Below, piece by piece: positions 13,099 through 27,800 of a DNA stretch of 64,000 bases; position 1 is the stretch's first letter, and every line of letters starts with the position of its first letter. Position numbers and translations under genes: made by a program. Origin of the DNA: Heliocidaris erythrogramma (taxonomy: Eukaryota > Echinodermata > Echinoidea > Camarodonta > Echinometridae). The notes under the pieces are model-generated. The model made no database searches, was not told the origin of the DNA, and saw only the letters and a list, made by a program, of their open reading frames with translations. Location: the NCBI GenBank assembly GCA_025617745.1, contig CM046855.1, positions 47,285,813 to 47,349,812 of the forward strand, in the 5' to 3' direction.

Positions 13099-14295
13099 AG
13101 GTCTGTACACAAGTTCAAAGTGAGCACATGTCACAAGTGACCCCAAATACCCACAGATGTTTTTTTTTATAAAACACATGGAGATATCCCATTTGTGCAC
13201 TTTAGAATAATCACTCCCGAAGTGATGGAGGTGTTCCATGAATAGCTTTACCCGTTTGAAAAGTATACATAATGCACTATTGGTGCCTGAACGAATAAAG
13301 CACATAAATTTCATGAACACATCCATTAGCTGTCATATTGCAGATATTGCAGATGTCACAATCTGACAAAAATAACCTTTATCTGCTCATGAGCAGACTG
13401 TAACTACAAACTTGCCTTTCATAGGCAAGCCTTTATGTACAAAATGTACAGTTTATATTCTCTTCAATCAATTCACTGATCAACACATCGGAAGCCAATC
13501 GTAAGTGCAACCAAATACATCTAATCTAGTCACGTAAATCTACCCTAGGTGTGGATATGATTGTATAAAATGACTATCACTTCATCAGAAACGACAAAGA
13601 TACCGCAACAAATTTCAATGCAGCATGCCTGAAGCACTTTTTCTATATAAATGGATGATGCACTTCATATTTTGCTCAACCTCAGAACCAGATAAAAAGT
13701 GGGAGGTCTGAGATTCCAGTCTTGCATCTAAGCACATTTTAGAATAGCAAGAATTCTGACCTGATTGCTGTATGTCTGTAAAATTTTGTTCTTGGCCGTG
13801 TTCTCACTATTAATCCACTGCAACAGTTTACATTTCATTCTGTAGATGAATAATAGGAAAAAGGTGAGAAGTGTTTTTTCTTTATCCTTCTGAAGTATGT
13901 ATTTCACCACGGCCATTTATTCAACACAGCTTATGTCCTCTCTTCACCTTTTGGAATGGTAATTGAAGATTTGTTTTTTCTGGGTAATCTGGTGTACCAA
14001 CTGGTACCTCTATTTATTTTTTTAACCACAAATTCTTTTTTTTTTGGGGGGGGGAGGTTGAAGGAAATCTATATATGGACAATTATCTTTCAAATACAAG
14101 CACAGAAAAGAAGATATATCTTCATATTTCCAAAATGTTCTTAGCATTTAATATCTCACGGTCAGATAATGATTAATCTGCTGTGTCTAATAAAGAGACA
14201 GCAAATTTGAGAGAACTGCATTGTAGCCATTAGTTTTAATATCTCTCGGCACCAGTGGCATACAAAAAGACGTATATCATTTACAAAACAAAACA
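13099..14295. other. Intergenic DNA and presumed CATSPERG 3' UTR
   Basis: No exon supported. On the minus strand an AATAAA signal lies at 14013-14018, about 280 nt past the CATSPERG stop, and is the nearest plausible polyadenylation signal; this is an inference from position only. Confidence 0.4.
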
Positions 14296-15801
14296 TCACG
14301 TTTTTGATCGATCTACAATGCTTGATGAGACAGAACGATGGTGAAGACTGCTAATTCTATGTCTTGAGTCCATGTTTCCTGCATATTCTCGTTCAGCAGA
14401 TTCTGAAATGAGCAATGGCAAAGATGAACGGTTCTTGTATCATTAAATGAGCCAGAAACAAATTTTCACTATTAAAGAAGCTTTCAACATGGTTCAAATC
14501 GTATGAAGACATGCGATTGTATTGTTGAAGACATATTTCCACAAGATGATTGCGACTGAGTCTCCTATCTGCCTCCCCCTAAATTCTGTTGAGTTCATGA
14601 CTCAATCTGTTCTTAAATAGTGTGATAACCACAAGAATTAACCTACAAATACATATTTATTTACATTTTTGACCTTTGACATTTGACATTGCAAACCAAA
14701 AGTCTGATCACTATATCTCCTCCCAGACATGTACACAAAAGAGTTGAGATGTAGCGATAACAAAACTAACAAATCAATTTCAATCATATTGACCTATACG
14801 CCCTTTGACTTCGTAAACAAAATTCTAATCAGTTCATCTTAGTATCACATTTGAAGTTAATGGCTCAAAGCGGGACGGACAGACAGACAACCCGAAAACA
14901 TAATGCCTCTGGCACCTCATTCGGTGGGCAGATCGAGGCATAAAAATAAGATTGTGTTAAGCTAATCATAATTGTTTTGACTTTCTTGGCCTCTGAACAA
15001 TTCGGTCCGCCCTTGGTCTCAAAATTCATAGCTGGATTATTGCACTATATATAATAAAGACAACAAAACCTGAAGAAAAAAAAAAACAATAGAAAATCCA
15101 TGCATGCCAAAAACAGATGTTAAATGTCTATAATTTTCAGGTAAATAGTTTCTTTGTATTTAATTCATTCCACTGTATAATCATTAAGTGTGTTTTTTTT
15201 CTCAAAGAATAACATCATGTAAACTTACCATTGGTAGGGAATCCAAAATAATCTTCATCATTTTTCACTAAGCTTTCAATGACGGTGCTTGTTGTGGATA
15301 GTCCTGAATAGCAGAAATGAGAGGGAAAATTTGCAGGATATTAGTTTAACAATAAGCATGATAATATGAATATGAATTTTGAAATTTCTGAATACATTAA
15401 TATTATACACATCTGCCAACTGTCCAAGCAATACAATAATAGCATTAAAATACTCCATAATTACAGAAATAAAGAAGAGATTATAACCAAAAATATTTCC
15501 CCAAAAATGTGTTAGGCTCAGTTTCAGCTAATTATTCACATTAATTATTAACATATTCCATTCAAGTTATATGATTATCATTACAGAGAATGATTAACTT
15601 ACCAACTGGCCTGTGATTGATACCTTCCCTGTAGTGCACTTCAAGCTCTAACTCCTCTGAGGAATCGCTGCTGACTGGCACCACCCTCCTAGTATGGTCA
15701 GGTCTCCTGCAAGATGCCTTCAAGCACTTCCACAACCGCCTTTCCTTGTAGTTGCATATGATGAACAGGCAGACCGCCAAAATGATCGCCACAAAGGACC
15801 A
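14296..15801 (-). CDS. CATSPERG: CATSPERG exons 19-21: membrane segment and cytoplasmic tail
   Basis: Exon 18 ends AIITIM and exon 19 (15801-15603) continues [18 protein letters not shown], giving one transmembrane helix at about residues 1209-1233. Basic residues follow directly (KERRLWK), so the C-terminus is cytosolic. Exon 20 (15303-15229) and exon 21 (14402-14296) encode a Ser-rich tail ending [18 protein letters not shown]. Phases (1, 1) agree across both junctions. The tail is short and Ser/Arg-rich, like that of the mammalian protein. Confidence 0.87.
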
Positions 15802-18800
15802 CTGCATGGATAGGCAGAGAGGGGAAAGGATTGTGAATGGCAAATAAAAAAAAAAGAAAAAAAAAAGAAAGAAAGAAATCAGGCATGAGAGTGGATACAT
15901 ATATATCTCTAGTCAATTCTAAGATAGTTCCTTTTAGCAATAGAGCATTCTTCATGGAGGTCCTGCATGTGAACAAAATACAGGCAACAGGCAAGAAACA
16001 TTGTTTCTTTACCTGTGCCAAACCAATGAGTGCAGAAAAGAAAATGGGACACTGTGGGTAATGTTTGAATTGGATGCCCAAATGTTTGAGCCCTTGTAAA
16101 AGAGGGCGCCATATAGCCCCACTTAGAGATATACATACAGAGAGTCGCAACACAGGAGGTCGCTTCTTATTGGTCAGTTATTTCAAGGAGCTTCAAACAG
16201 TTCCCTCTCATAGAGAATGTACATGAAAGGGGTATTGGCAGCTCTGTGATACGCCATGTGTTTTAAACAGAGACCGCGTATGTACGCGTAGGCTTATATT
16301 ATGCGCGTGTCACAACTCTCTCCACGTTATGTGGCCCCACTGTAAGAAAAATACTCCCATACCCTGCACAGAAACGGTGTGTACCGCTACCCTTTGTCAT
16401 GTGACACTAAAAGCTACAGAAATAATACTGAAAGAGAGTTCTTCTTTCGTAGGTGCTTGCTTTGCTCCGCTTGGGACACAAGTTACGCAGCATGCAAGAT
16501 TTGTGTATATAAATTCATTATAGTATTTTCACCAAGTCCAGTATATGTGAACTATATGTGAATTGTATGTGAACTATATGCAAATTGCTCAGAATATTCA
16601 TTAGCTTTTATTTCGTTCATGAGAAATAGAGATTGAGAGAATACAGTGTAGAAAAACTAAGTATAAGTGTGAGACGTGTGTCAAAAGGTGAGAATATCTA
16701 CAGGAGCATAAATAAAAAAGAAAGAAAGAAAGATGCCGTCTGAATATTAGGATACAATGCTGATTCCTACATACCCCCTTCCAACTTCCTTTGACGGGGG
16801 TATAAAAAAACGGCAACTAAAAAAAAAGGAAAAGAAAAAGTGAGAGCCAAAAAGCGGAGCCGGGAAGTGAAAGAAAAAAGAGCAAAAAAAGGTCCTATAA
16901 GAGCCATTATCTTTCTCTCAAATTTGCTAAAGTGTCAAAGCTTTCACGCTTTTCACGGGAAGGGAAAAACTCCCCCCTCCCTGTGCCCATCACTGTTAAA
17001 AGCAGTCAGTGCATCAAACCAAATTTTTTCGCCTAAAAAAAGGTGCTACAAGCCGTTATCTTTCTCTCAAATTTGCTCAAATGCCAGAGCTTTTGCTTCT
17101 TTGCACAAGAGGGCGGAAAATCCCCCTCCCTGCATCCACCCCCTTTGTGTGCTCATCCCCCCCCCATAATTAAATCCTTTAAGAAAATCGGTCGTTATGG
17201 AAATGTCTTCATTTTCAATTGCTATGAACACACTCAAACATATCATATTATATATTATATATATCATATATCATATATCTACATGTATCATGAAACAGCT
17301 AAAATACATCGAGCACTCACCATAATAGTGATTATTGCAGTCTTCGTACCGATATCCACGCCATGTACATGCACAACAAACTGCAGATCATAGCGGCAGT
17401 AGGTCGAGTCTGTATCGACTCCAAAGTTAGACATCTGGATGAGGAAATAGTACTCGGGGCTGCGTAGATATTCGCTGGCGGGAACGTCAGAGCACGGGGA
17501 TCCTCCTTGGCAGATCCATTGGATAGTGTTGTTGAGATGAGAGTATACAGGAATGGAGTCGTTTATGATGCTCTCTTTCGTTACAGGATGCCATATGTGT
17601 GAGCCAGGTCTACCAAGAATGAAATTGAAACTAATTCAAAGCGGAATATCATTATACCAAGTCAACAAATCCATGTTCCTGATCACATCATGCAAAAATG
17701 TTATACCTACAATCTGCAACTACTAGCATGAACTTTCATTATATTCAGACAGTTTGAAATGAATTTATTATTATCAATGCAATAACCACACCTACTATTT
17801 TGTCAAATTTTATGATATTTGAACAAGCCACTCTTGCGGAAATATATCATGCCAACAAAAGTTACCCAAGAAATGTAAAAAAAAATTATGCTAAATGATC
17901 AAACGAATGAATTCAAACATATGAGTTGGACAAGTTGGACCAGTGCATCCCAGCTATTAAATCTAAGAAATGAACACTGAATGATACTCACATATCCAAG
18001 TTGTTGTATATTTGTTGCTCTTCTGGTGTAAAAAGAATGATATCCTCTTCACTGGAATGGCTCCCACCCAACACAGTCAGGGTGAAGCGTCCTGTAAATA
18101 GACTAGCTTCTCCTGTTGTGAAATCCACAACCTTGAACATGGGACGAAAGGCTGATAAAAGAACAACAGATTCGGTTGTGACTGACCACACAATCTGGTG
18201 ACTATTGTTGTTAATGCCTTAAAAATAGGAACAGGAATCTTGTGCATAAAATGAGGGCAAGTTATGTAGCTTCCAAAATCATTCATATTGTTGTTTTTTT
18301 ACTGAATACATACAGTTTGATTAAGTCCTACTTTACTTTCAAACATGGCATACATGTATTTGTTTTTCTAACTGTAGGAACCCATGATGTATCCTATCAA
18401 TTCGTTCATGAAATTGTCATTTCCTACAAACTACACTAATAAACCAGTTCGTAATTTGTACATGGTACAGATGACCCCAATTTGTACACGTGCGCACATC
18501 TTTTCTGATGGACGCGCTACTTGTTTGACAACTAATATCATACTGGTTCGCACTTCGTGGAGCGTACAAAATGACAGCGTATATACAGCGTCAATTGTAC
18601 TCGGTACAAATGACCTTCATCTGCACATGCGCAAAATGTAATTACAAGCTGGCGTATTGTAAAATGTACGTGTAACCTATGGCAAAACTGAATTTTCGAT
18701 TAATGAAAACAGAAATTCACCAAATACTAACAAACACATCCTTTTCAATATCCCTTCAAGACAAGAAATATTGCCTTTATGAGCAGGGGACCTTTTATTA

Positions 18801-21800
18801 TAGATCACTTGTGTACCGGTTTCAATGAAAAACATTTCTCAAGGGAAGAAACCAATTGTCTTCGTAGACAGATAGTCGTGAAGGGGGTTTCATCATATTT
18901 TGCAAAATATGATATTCTTACCGTCATGATAATGCAGACAGGGTCTGTTTTCAGTCTTGACGGGACAGTCGTAATAGAACCTCTTTTCAAGTATGTCAAT
19001 GCTGCGCTGGAGATCGAACACTATCTTCCTTCCTGGAGGGCAGCCAAGCATTACATCCATTGTGTAGATACCCTTCAATGTCAGCCAAGATCATACAGAA
19101 AAATCATGAAATTTTCCTGATAAAATCCAATTTAATGACATCCCTATTCTTAATACATAATACTCATCACTGGCTGAGAAAGCATGAATTTTCACACACA
19201 AAAATAATTAATTTGGCTTCTCCATCAAAAGTAGAACAAAAGTACTAAAGCCCATGTACAATTTTGATCAGCACCCCCCTTTAAAAAAAAAAAAAAATCA
19301 GATTTCTTTGATTTTAGTTGATAGATAGCAAGATACTGGGGATACCAGAGTAGAACAATATGAGGCTAAATGTAACATGTTTCATTCCACTTCTACAATT
19401 ACTGTCTTCTACTTTTATAAAGTAACTCATATATGAAATATATTTTATTTATCTCATGAAGATGTAGAAGTACTGGCTACATGACTACAGTAACAATAAT
19501 ACTGAAGTTCACATTTAATGAAATGTTTGAAACAGAGACAGGGGAAGCCAAAAGTAAAGGGAAAGAAAATAAAAAATGACTCATCTCAAAAGCTGAAATG
19601 TACAACACATATTTCAAATCTCATGAAGATGTGGAAGTACCGGCTGCATGACTCCAGTAACAGTAGCACATAACTTAATTAAGCATTTGAAAGAGAGAGA
19701 AAAAGAGGGAAAGAGGGAGGGGGAGGAGGGGGAAGGAGGGGGAGAGGAGGGAGGGGAGGGAGGGGGAAAGGAGGGAGGGGAAAGGAGGGAGGGAGAAAGG
19801 AGGGGAGGGGCGGGACGGATGAGAGGAAGGAGAGAGGGAGGGAGGAAACGAAGGGGAGTTAAAGAGGCAGGGGGAAGGGGGGAGGGTAAGGGAGGAAAGG
19901 AGGGAGGGGGGGGCAAGCTAGGGAAACAAAGAGAAGAGAGAAAGATTAATTACCTCGGGTCTGAAGATGTCTTCTTCCTTGATGAAACATGAGAAGGTAG
20001 AATGCCAGGCATGGATCAGCATAGAGGCTGGGTAGAGGTCCACACCTGGGCCTGCCTGTAGCTCTAAAGCTCCTTTGTCAGATAACACAACCTTCAAAAT
20101 GAATAGAAATGTACGGGAATAAAGATATCGCTTCTGACCAAGTTGCCTCGACAGACCCAAATACTAACTGATACAAGGTGGATATCATCTATATAGATAG
20201 TTAGATACATGTACTTATATAAAAAGATACTATATATTACATGTGAATGAATGAAATACATTGGTGTTTCTTTGCAGAAACACCAATCAACTTCAAAAGA
20301 CTTGTAAACTTGTCAATATGTATGACCTTGACCAAAAAGTACGTTATTCTACAAACAGGTGCAAAAACAATTATTATTTCCTCATACCTCGAATCTGATT
20401 GAGTTGTTCAACTGATACTCAAAGTACTGTGTGTTGACCCCGAGCACATAGTCATTAGACACCTCCACCAAACCATGGAGATCTTCAATATTCACATTGC
20501 TGTGGGTTAGACCAAGTTCCAAAGAGATGGCAAACTCAAAGACTTCATTTCTGTCAAGATAGATAGTAGATGGGAGTGTTTTGGTGTCCTCTGGTATGTT
20601 TCCAAATGGCTGCAGTGGTAAAGAATATAAAAGTGTACAAGTAAGATATGCAGTATGGCCATGCAAAAATGTAAAAGTTGATAGTTTATCAGACACCTCT
20701 TGAAAAGATATACAGAACATAAGTGAAAAAAGTTATTAACTATACAAAATTAAAATGACGGTAGTTTATGCAGGGATGTGAGGGACCAGTAATCCTATAG
20801 ATTACTGTAAAAGTGGAACTTTTAGGTGATCAGTCCTTCAAGCTCGGCCAAGTAAAGTGAAATGCACAAATATTTCCACAGTGCGAAATATCACACGTTT
20901 ACAGTCACTTAACATTAATGAATAGTTTTAGCTACAATTTTGTTATCACCGGTCCAATATATAATTACATCTGGGAATAATAGTTAACTTTGGGAGTCTT
21001 ACTTTTCATGTTATCCATACATTTCGGTTATTTTCCAGAATGGATAATCAAACAGCTCACATTTGATCATGATTTCATTCCTTGATGATAAATGACTTTT
21101 CCCAACAATCCTTTAGTCCTAATTTTCAAATTCATAGAAATTTTTTTGTGTTTTTTTTTCCTTTTCCCCCTAAATATAAAGTTATCAAACTTATAATGAA
21201 TTGTGCATGTTACTACCTCATCTTAGATTCCCCCTTATTTTATAGCGACAGTTTTAACACCCATTATTAATTATTATTGCTTATTACTACAAAAATTTAA
21301 CTAGCAACATCCCTTACTTCTAACTTACTTTATAATATAAATACAAAACTATGTTGATTATCTCCCATTATTATTGTACTTTTACATTTGTCATGTATGT
21401 ATTTTTTTATCTCCAAAATATGTAAAAGAATGTCAATTCAGCTATTAACTGCAATTTTTTTTTGGTCTTCAATAAACCATGTCAAATCAGATCAAATCAA
21501 GTTTATTCTATTCAAGGAGGATTCAGATACTGTAAAAATCTTGATATACAAGTGTGGGACAGTAATGTGTGATCCATTTTCCATGATATTTCACGACACT
21601 TCAAGAATACATTGGCTTGTGTTCCAACATTTCTCTCCATGTGTTATGGAACATGAGCTGACTTATTTTCCCCATTTTAAATTATTACCCACGTTTATGA
21701 CATGTAATGGTTTGCTTTGCACATAATTATTGTTATGATTACTGATGATTATTATGATTACGAGTATGATGATGATTATTACCATTATTATTATCATCAT

Positions 21801-24800
21801 TATAACAACTGACCTGCAAATAGAACACATCGGGATCAATGTGTATCCCAGCTTGCAGATTCTTGTTTCGGAAAAGATACTGATAGAAGTCTTGTAAGGT
21901 GTCTATTTCTCTGTACCAATGGCGGAATGGATTGTGAGTGTCTTCCGCAATTTCCTGCACATTTGAACAGAGGAAAAAGAATTATACCTCCATGCTCTCC
22001 ATCATTTAGGTTCTTTTATATTCAATATCAAATGCAGAGAGTTTCTGCAAACAGTACAATGTCTTTGGTATTGCATGGTGATAACAATGTAACTTGGAAA
22101 TTGATTTATATCAAAAGTTAAGATTATCCCCCCCCCCCCAGTGCCTTTCTTCTACATTTTGTGTCACATAAAGTAGGAGCAATTCTAAAAACACTGAAAT
22201 GTTAATAATACTCTTTAGACAATATTTCATGATAAATCTGAAGCATTTCATCCAATATCATAAATTGATTTTTTGTAAATTATATCTTTTCATGCATTTG
22301 CCAGCAAAAGGAATGTTTTTGGAGGACTTTTTAAAAATTAATTTAAGCAAAGGCCTACTTTTATAGGCAGATATGAAGACGCTTTTCTTTGATGTGATAG
22401 TGATCAGTTTGTCACCAAATATTGCAATGATTGTGAGAGAATTCTTACATTGTCTCTGGGAGTCTGAAGATATTGTCTTTCGCTCAAGAGATGATGGACA
22501 AGAGCTTGGTAGATCATCAGTGATTTGTCTGTATGCTTGTAACTCTCTGCTGATTTGGGTGCACCCATAAAATACCTTTCTCTTCGTTCAATTGAAGAGC
22601 TTCCAAGGATTTCAAAGTTCACTTGACTGTATGGGCATTCATAGTCTAGTAGAGGTGATACACGCCTGTAGGATAACCACAAAATACAGAGGCATTGTTG
22701 TGTGCCCGGCAGGGGGTTAAGTATTATAGATGAACACGTACATAGAGGCCCAATTAGACATGAAGTTGAAAAAAAGACTTTAAAGTCAAGAAAAATAGGA
22801 AAGATATCAAAATGGATCAAAACCATCAATACATCAATTGATATATACATGTTTCTAACCTATTGCAATATCGTAGGATTCCTACATAGCTATCATATGT
22901 ATCAAGAATTTCCTTGAAACAAGTCTAAAAAAATACTGTTTGTATGAATTGGTATTGCTTGTTAATGAAAGGCTAGCACATTTTTTTTAAAGACTTCTTA
23001 CCCCTCATCATGCCCTTTTTCTTCTTCTTCTTCATCATGCTCTTCTTCCTCCCCATGATGCCCTTCTTCTTCTTCTTCCTCATCTTCATCATGATGCCCT
23101 TCTTCCTCTTCTTCTTCCTCTTCCTCATCATGATGCTCTTCTTCCTCTTCTTCTTCCTCTTCCTCATCATGATGCTCTTCTTCCTCTTCTTCTTCCTCTT
23201 CCTCTTCTTCTTCCTCTTCCTCGTCATGATGCTCTTCTTCCTCTTCTTCTTCCTCTTCCTCATCATGATGCTCTTCTTCCTCTTCTTCTTCCTCTTCCTC
23301 ATCATGATGCTCTTCTTCCTCTTCTTCTTCCTCTTCCTCATCATGGTGCCCTTCTTCCTCTTCCTCATCTTCATCATGATGCTCTTCTTCCTCTTCACCA
23401 TGACCTCCTTCCTCTTCACCATGACCTCCTTCCTCTTCACCATGACCTCCTCCTCCACCATGACCACTTTCCTCATGACCATGTTGTAGCTCCACCATGG
23501 CAAAAGCATACATGCTGTTTGCAAGAATTTCACCCTGATCAATTCTCCTCCTCCTCAGGTTGGTCTGGTTTGAGCTTCCAAATCCAATGAACTATGAAGT
23601 AATGGCACAATGCAAATGAAATTTATGAGGGTGTGTTCCCATTTTTCCTTCACACATTCACATGTCAGTTTCAAGTTGCACTTTATGAACACAAGACACA
23701 TTACAAGGGAGAGTTCTTTTCTCATCATGTCAATGTGCTGTTAACAAGGTGAAGTGCAGAGGTGTACGAAGAAAACAAGCTTGTATAATGTATGTCTACA
23801 TTCAATCCAATCTAATCAAATATCTACCTCATAGAGTGTACCCAAGGAATCAAAGAAGATGGAGATTGTGACAGAATCAAAGGAGGGGTCCTCTAGTTCT
23901 TGGCCTGTAAGTCGAAGCATGCGACCCCAGCCAGGAGACGGCCTTAGCTTCTTCACGTAAACATTGTCACCAATCTCACCATACCAGATCTGATTTTCAA
24001 AATTTCACAAGATTGGTAAATAAACAAACTGACAGAGAAATATGAATAATTTGTTCTAAACTCAGCATAACAACAAATTAAGATTGTAGATGACATATTA
24101 AGCAATATGGCTTCATCTAACTGTGTTAGATCAATTCTTACAGTGATATTTTTCACAATACTGAATAATTATCATAAATATTTAAATCAGATCTAATAGA
24201 ATTGAAATTTAGGAAGAAACCTGTCATATGTAATGATCCAAACCATCATCATCTCAAAAATGCTAATAATTCCATGGAGTTTCTTTGCCAAGTATATCCA
24301 AGTTTTAGGTATGACTCTATCTGTCATGGTATCTTCTCCCATTTTGGAGGTTGTTTACAACTTTCTTTCCACACATCTCTGTTTTTTGCAATCATCATGC
24401 AGAAATATTCCACTCCAGGTCCTAGTGGTCTCTTCTTTGTGGCTTTCTTCTTGGTGTAGTACCTTCTACATCTCCTTCCAACATACTTTTCAAGAAACTG
24501 ATGTGACCAAAGCTCTACAGTGCCAACTTTTGATGTAGGAATAAAAAAACAGGCCATGCAGTTAATTTAATTCTGGCCCGAACTGAAAACAATTGCTAAC
24601 ATGACTGCAACTACCCTACTCTCATCACCTCTTGGTCTGCATTGAGAAAAGCAAAAGAAGTATCTTTTCCAACCACAAAGGGCGAGATTGTCGCTTGAGA
24701 CGTGTATGCCACCAGGATGAATACAGTGAGTCCATTGTCGTGACTAAAGCAGTCAATGGTAAAGAAATAAACATAGTTCAATGTGAGTACTCATAGAAAT

Positions 24801-27800
24801 TTAGGGCAAGTCCAAGCTATTTGGTCACATATGTTACCAACCCCAACTAAGATTTTAGCACATCAAGGGAGCATTTCATCAAGTGTTTTGTCAGTGATTT
24901 TTACCGACAACTGTTATAAGCTTCTGAAATCCTTGCATCTGATTGGCTGCGAGCAAATTTGTTGGTAAAAATCACTGACAAAACACTTGATGAAATGCTC
25001 CCCTGGGCACTGTTCATAATAAACTTCTATCAACTGCTGCAGATTTATGACAAATTTGTTCTTAGCCGATCAAATTCAATGATTTCAATAGCTTATAACA
25101 ACTATCATAACTTATCATTGTATCAAGCTGATACCTGTACTAGTGCTTGAATCAGACAAAGTATCAAACAAAATATTTTCAAGTCAATTGATGTTCTCAA
25201 TTCCATAATACCTGTGAACATATTGGAATAATTGGATATACAATGAACTTTTCTTAATCAAAATAAATATACTGGTCCACATTGGCATAAATCCATGCAT
25301 TCTTTGTTTTCATCGGGGGGGGGGGGGGGGGGGGGCTTTGTTCTCCATGAATGGTCATCCCCCCCCCCCCCCCCCCCCCCCAATTGAAAAGATTTTCTTG
25401 CATATCTACGCCCGTGCTGGTTCATTTACTTGACTTTAAAGCAAGAAATCTCTGCCTAACAGTAGTATCCTTAGGCAAGACATTAATTTATATTTGCTCT
25501 TGACCATCATAGTAATGATATGTGTGATGGACATGACCACTAAAGTAGAACCCACTATCATTATTTATTGCATGAATATTACTGTATATTCAAAACAGTT
25601 AAATGTACTCAAAGTTTTCTCTATATCAGGGATGCCACTTAGAATTGATAAAAAAGTAGGAAAAATCATCTAGAATGGGCTTTGTGTACATAAAAAGTGG
25701 TTTTCTATGGCTAAAATATGTTGAAAAAGTAGGAATTCCTACTTTTGTCTGAAATGTGGCATCCCTGCTATAAACTGATATTTAAACAACAAACCAAATG
25801 AAAGTAAATGCACTATTGATATTTAAACAACAAACAAATGAAATTAAATTCAGGATAAATACAGCTAATATGAATTTGTAGGTAAAGTTCTAAGGATTAC
25901 ACCATGTATTCTTTGAAAGGAATAAGACACCTGGAAAGGGGTGGTGAGCTCCGCTAAGAACTCTATTATAAAGCTCTGTTAAAAGCTTATTTTGGTTCTC
26001 AAAGTTTTAATCAATATGCTCTGATCATTTTCAGGTCAGGAAGTCGCTATATTTGAATTTTGGATCAATTCCCATCGATGTTCATAAATGCATTATGAAG
26101 GGATCTCCTCTTAATTTATGAAATAGCTGTTTCTTTGTACTTTCTTTTCATTTGAAAAGAATGATGTATTACAACAACGTGTAATGTATTGGTTTTTTTT
26201 CTTAAATTTTCATGATGGAAATTAAACATTTATGCATCTTAAGGTAGCAGAATAATCACATCCAGTCATTATGGGACTACCTGATAGGAAAAGGCAAAGC
26301 CACGTTGTGTCTCGGTCACCTGGGACCAAATAACATGAATGTCGCCAGAGAGCATTCCTGACCCAAGTTTGGTTGTACTTGAAACAATGTATAAATTTAT
26401 AGTCATAAGAGTCTTGCAGGTAAAAACTTACATTTACCCTACAATGATATGTGACCTCAAATGACGTCTGACCTCGGCATGTGACTCTCCACAACTCCAT
26501 AACATGAAGGTCCCCCAAGTAAATCTCTGACCCAAACCCAAGTTTGTTCACAACAAATTATTAACAGTTGCCACGCTATTTGTCAAGAGTGAGCCTTGCC
26601 CGTAAACTGTAACAGATGACAGACGACGGACGCCGGACGGACGCCCTTTGAATCCCTTGGTCTGGAGTCCACCTTCAGTGGGCCAGACATATATAAAGCA
26701 TACCTGTGCAAAATGTTGTTTCCCCAAAAGAAGAGGTGCTTGGAGACATAGCCACTGAAGGATAATCCAGTTAGCCTAAGAGTCATGCATGTACCATCTG
26801 CTTCAGAATGATTTCCTTCCGAGGCACATCCGCCTAGTCCATTGACATTTATCCAGTCCCTTTCTATTCCTGCGACACCTACAAAGTACAGTCAAGAAAA
26901 ACCAAAGAGACAAACATGAAAATGTTCATTGTAACCTTTAACTTGTTACCTACAGCAATCGGGTGGCACCTGAATCAAGCTTATGAGATTAAGAGAATTC
27001 AGTAGTCCCTTGCTTAAATAGTGATCATAGGAAGTTGTAAACAGTATAATACTTCATTAATAGTGGTAATTTTTTTTTTTAAATGGACTTAAATATAAGC
27101 ATTCATCTATACATAGTAAAAAACTTAACTTTTTTAGTGCCATTGATGGCTTAAACCACCTACACCTTGTATGATATCTCATGACTTTTAGTACAAAGAA
27201 ATCATTGTATTCTGTTCTTGAAATTCAAAATGATTCATATACATATTTGATCTACATTGGAACCAAAAAACAATGTTTGAATCATGATTTAACCACTAAA
27301 AAGTACAATGTTTGAAATAAATCTAACAAAATACTATTTGTCAAAATAGTTTGTAAAACCGTTGGTGTCTTGTTGGTTAAATTCATGAATTTCAAACTGT
27401 CAAAATCTCTCTCTTTCACAGGGAATATCAATAACGTGATTTTGGATACTCTCTTGACAATTCAACAATTCGCTCCTCTATAAAATCAGACAATATATTG
27501 TAATCAAATTAATGATTTAGATGTCCATGGGAAATGAGTGAATTGCCCAATTTACCATTCTAAATAAAAACAGACAACAACCTCAAGCTTACCATGTGGA
27601 ATAGTGAGATTTGCTTCCAGTGACATAATCATATCCCAGCTGCCATGCCCTAACAAACACATTTGGGGAAAAGACATTTGGATTTAAAAAAGATATTAAC
27701 AAAATATACAACAGCACTGCAAAGATATACATTTGGGTGAAGAAGTCATAACAATTTCCATTGCCTATATGGTAAGATGGATCATACATGGCTGGGTACA

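Noticed and set aside
19614-19992. Gly/Glu/Arg-rich and Pro/Ser-rich open frames
   Set aside because: They come from the purine-only tract in a CATSPERG intron and run through the real exon 15 border.
23010-23489. Open frame on the plus strand with long Phe/Leu/Met runs
   Set aside because: It is the antisense reading of the GAA/GAG/CAT/GAT repeat in CATSPERG exon 11; the minus frame has matching splice sites and sense context.
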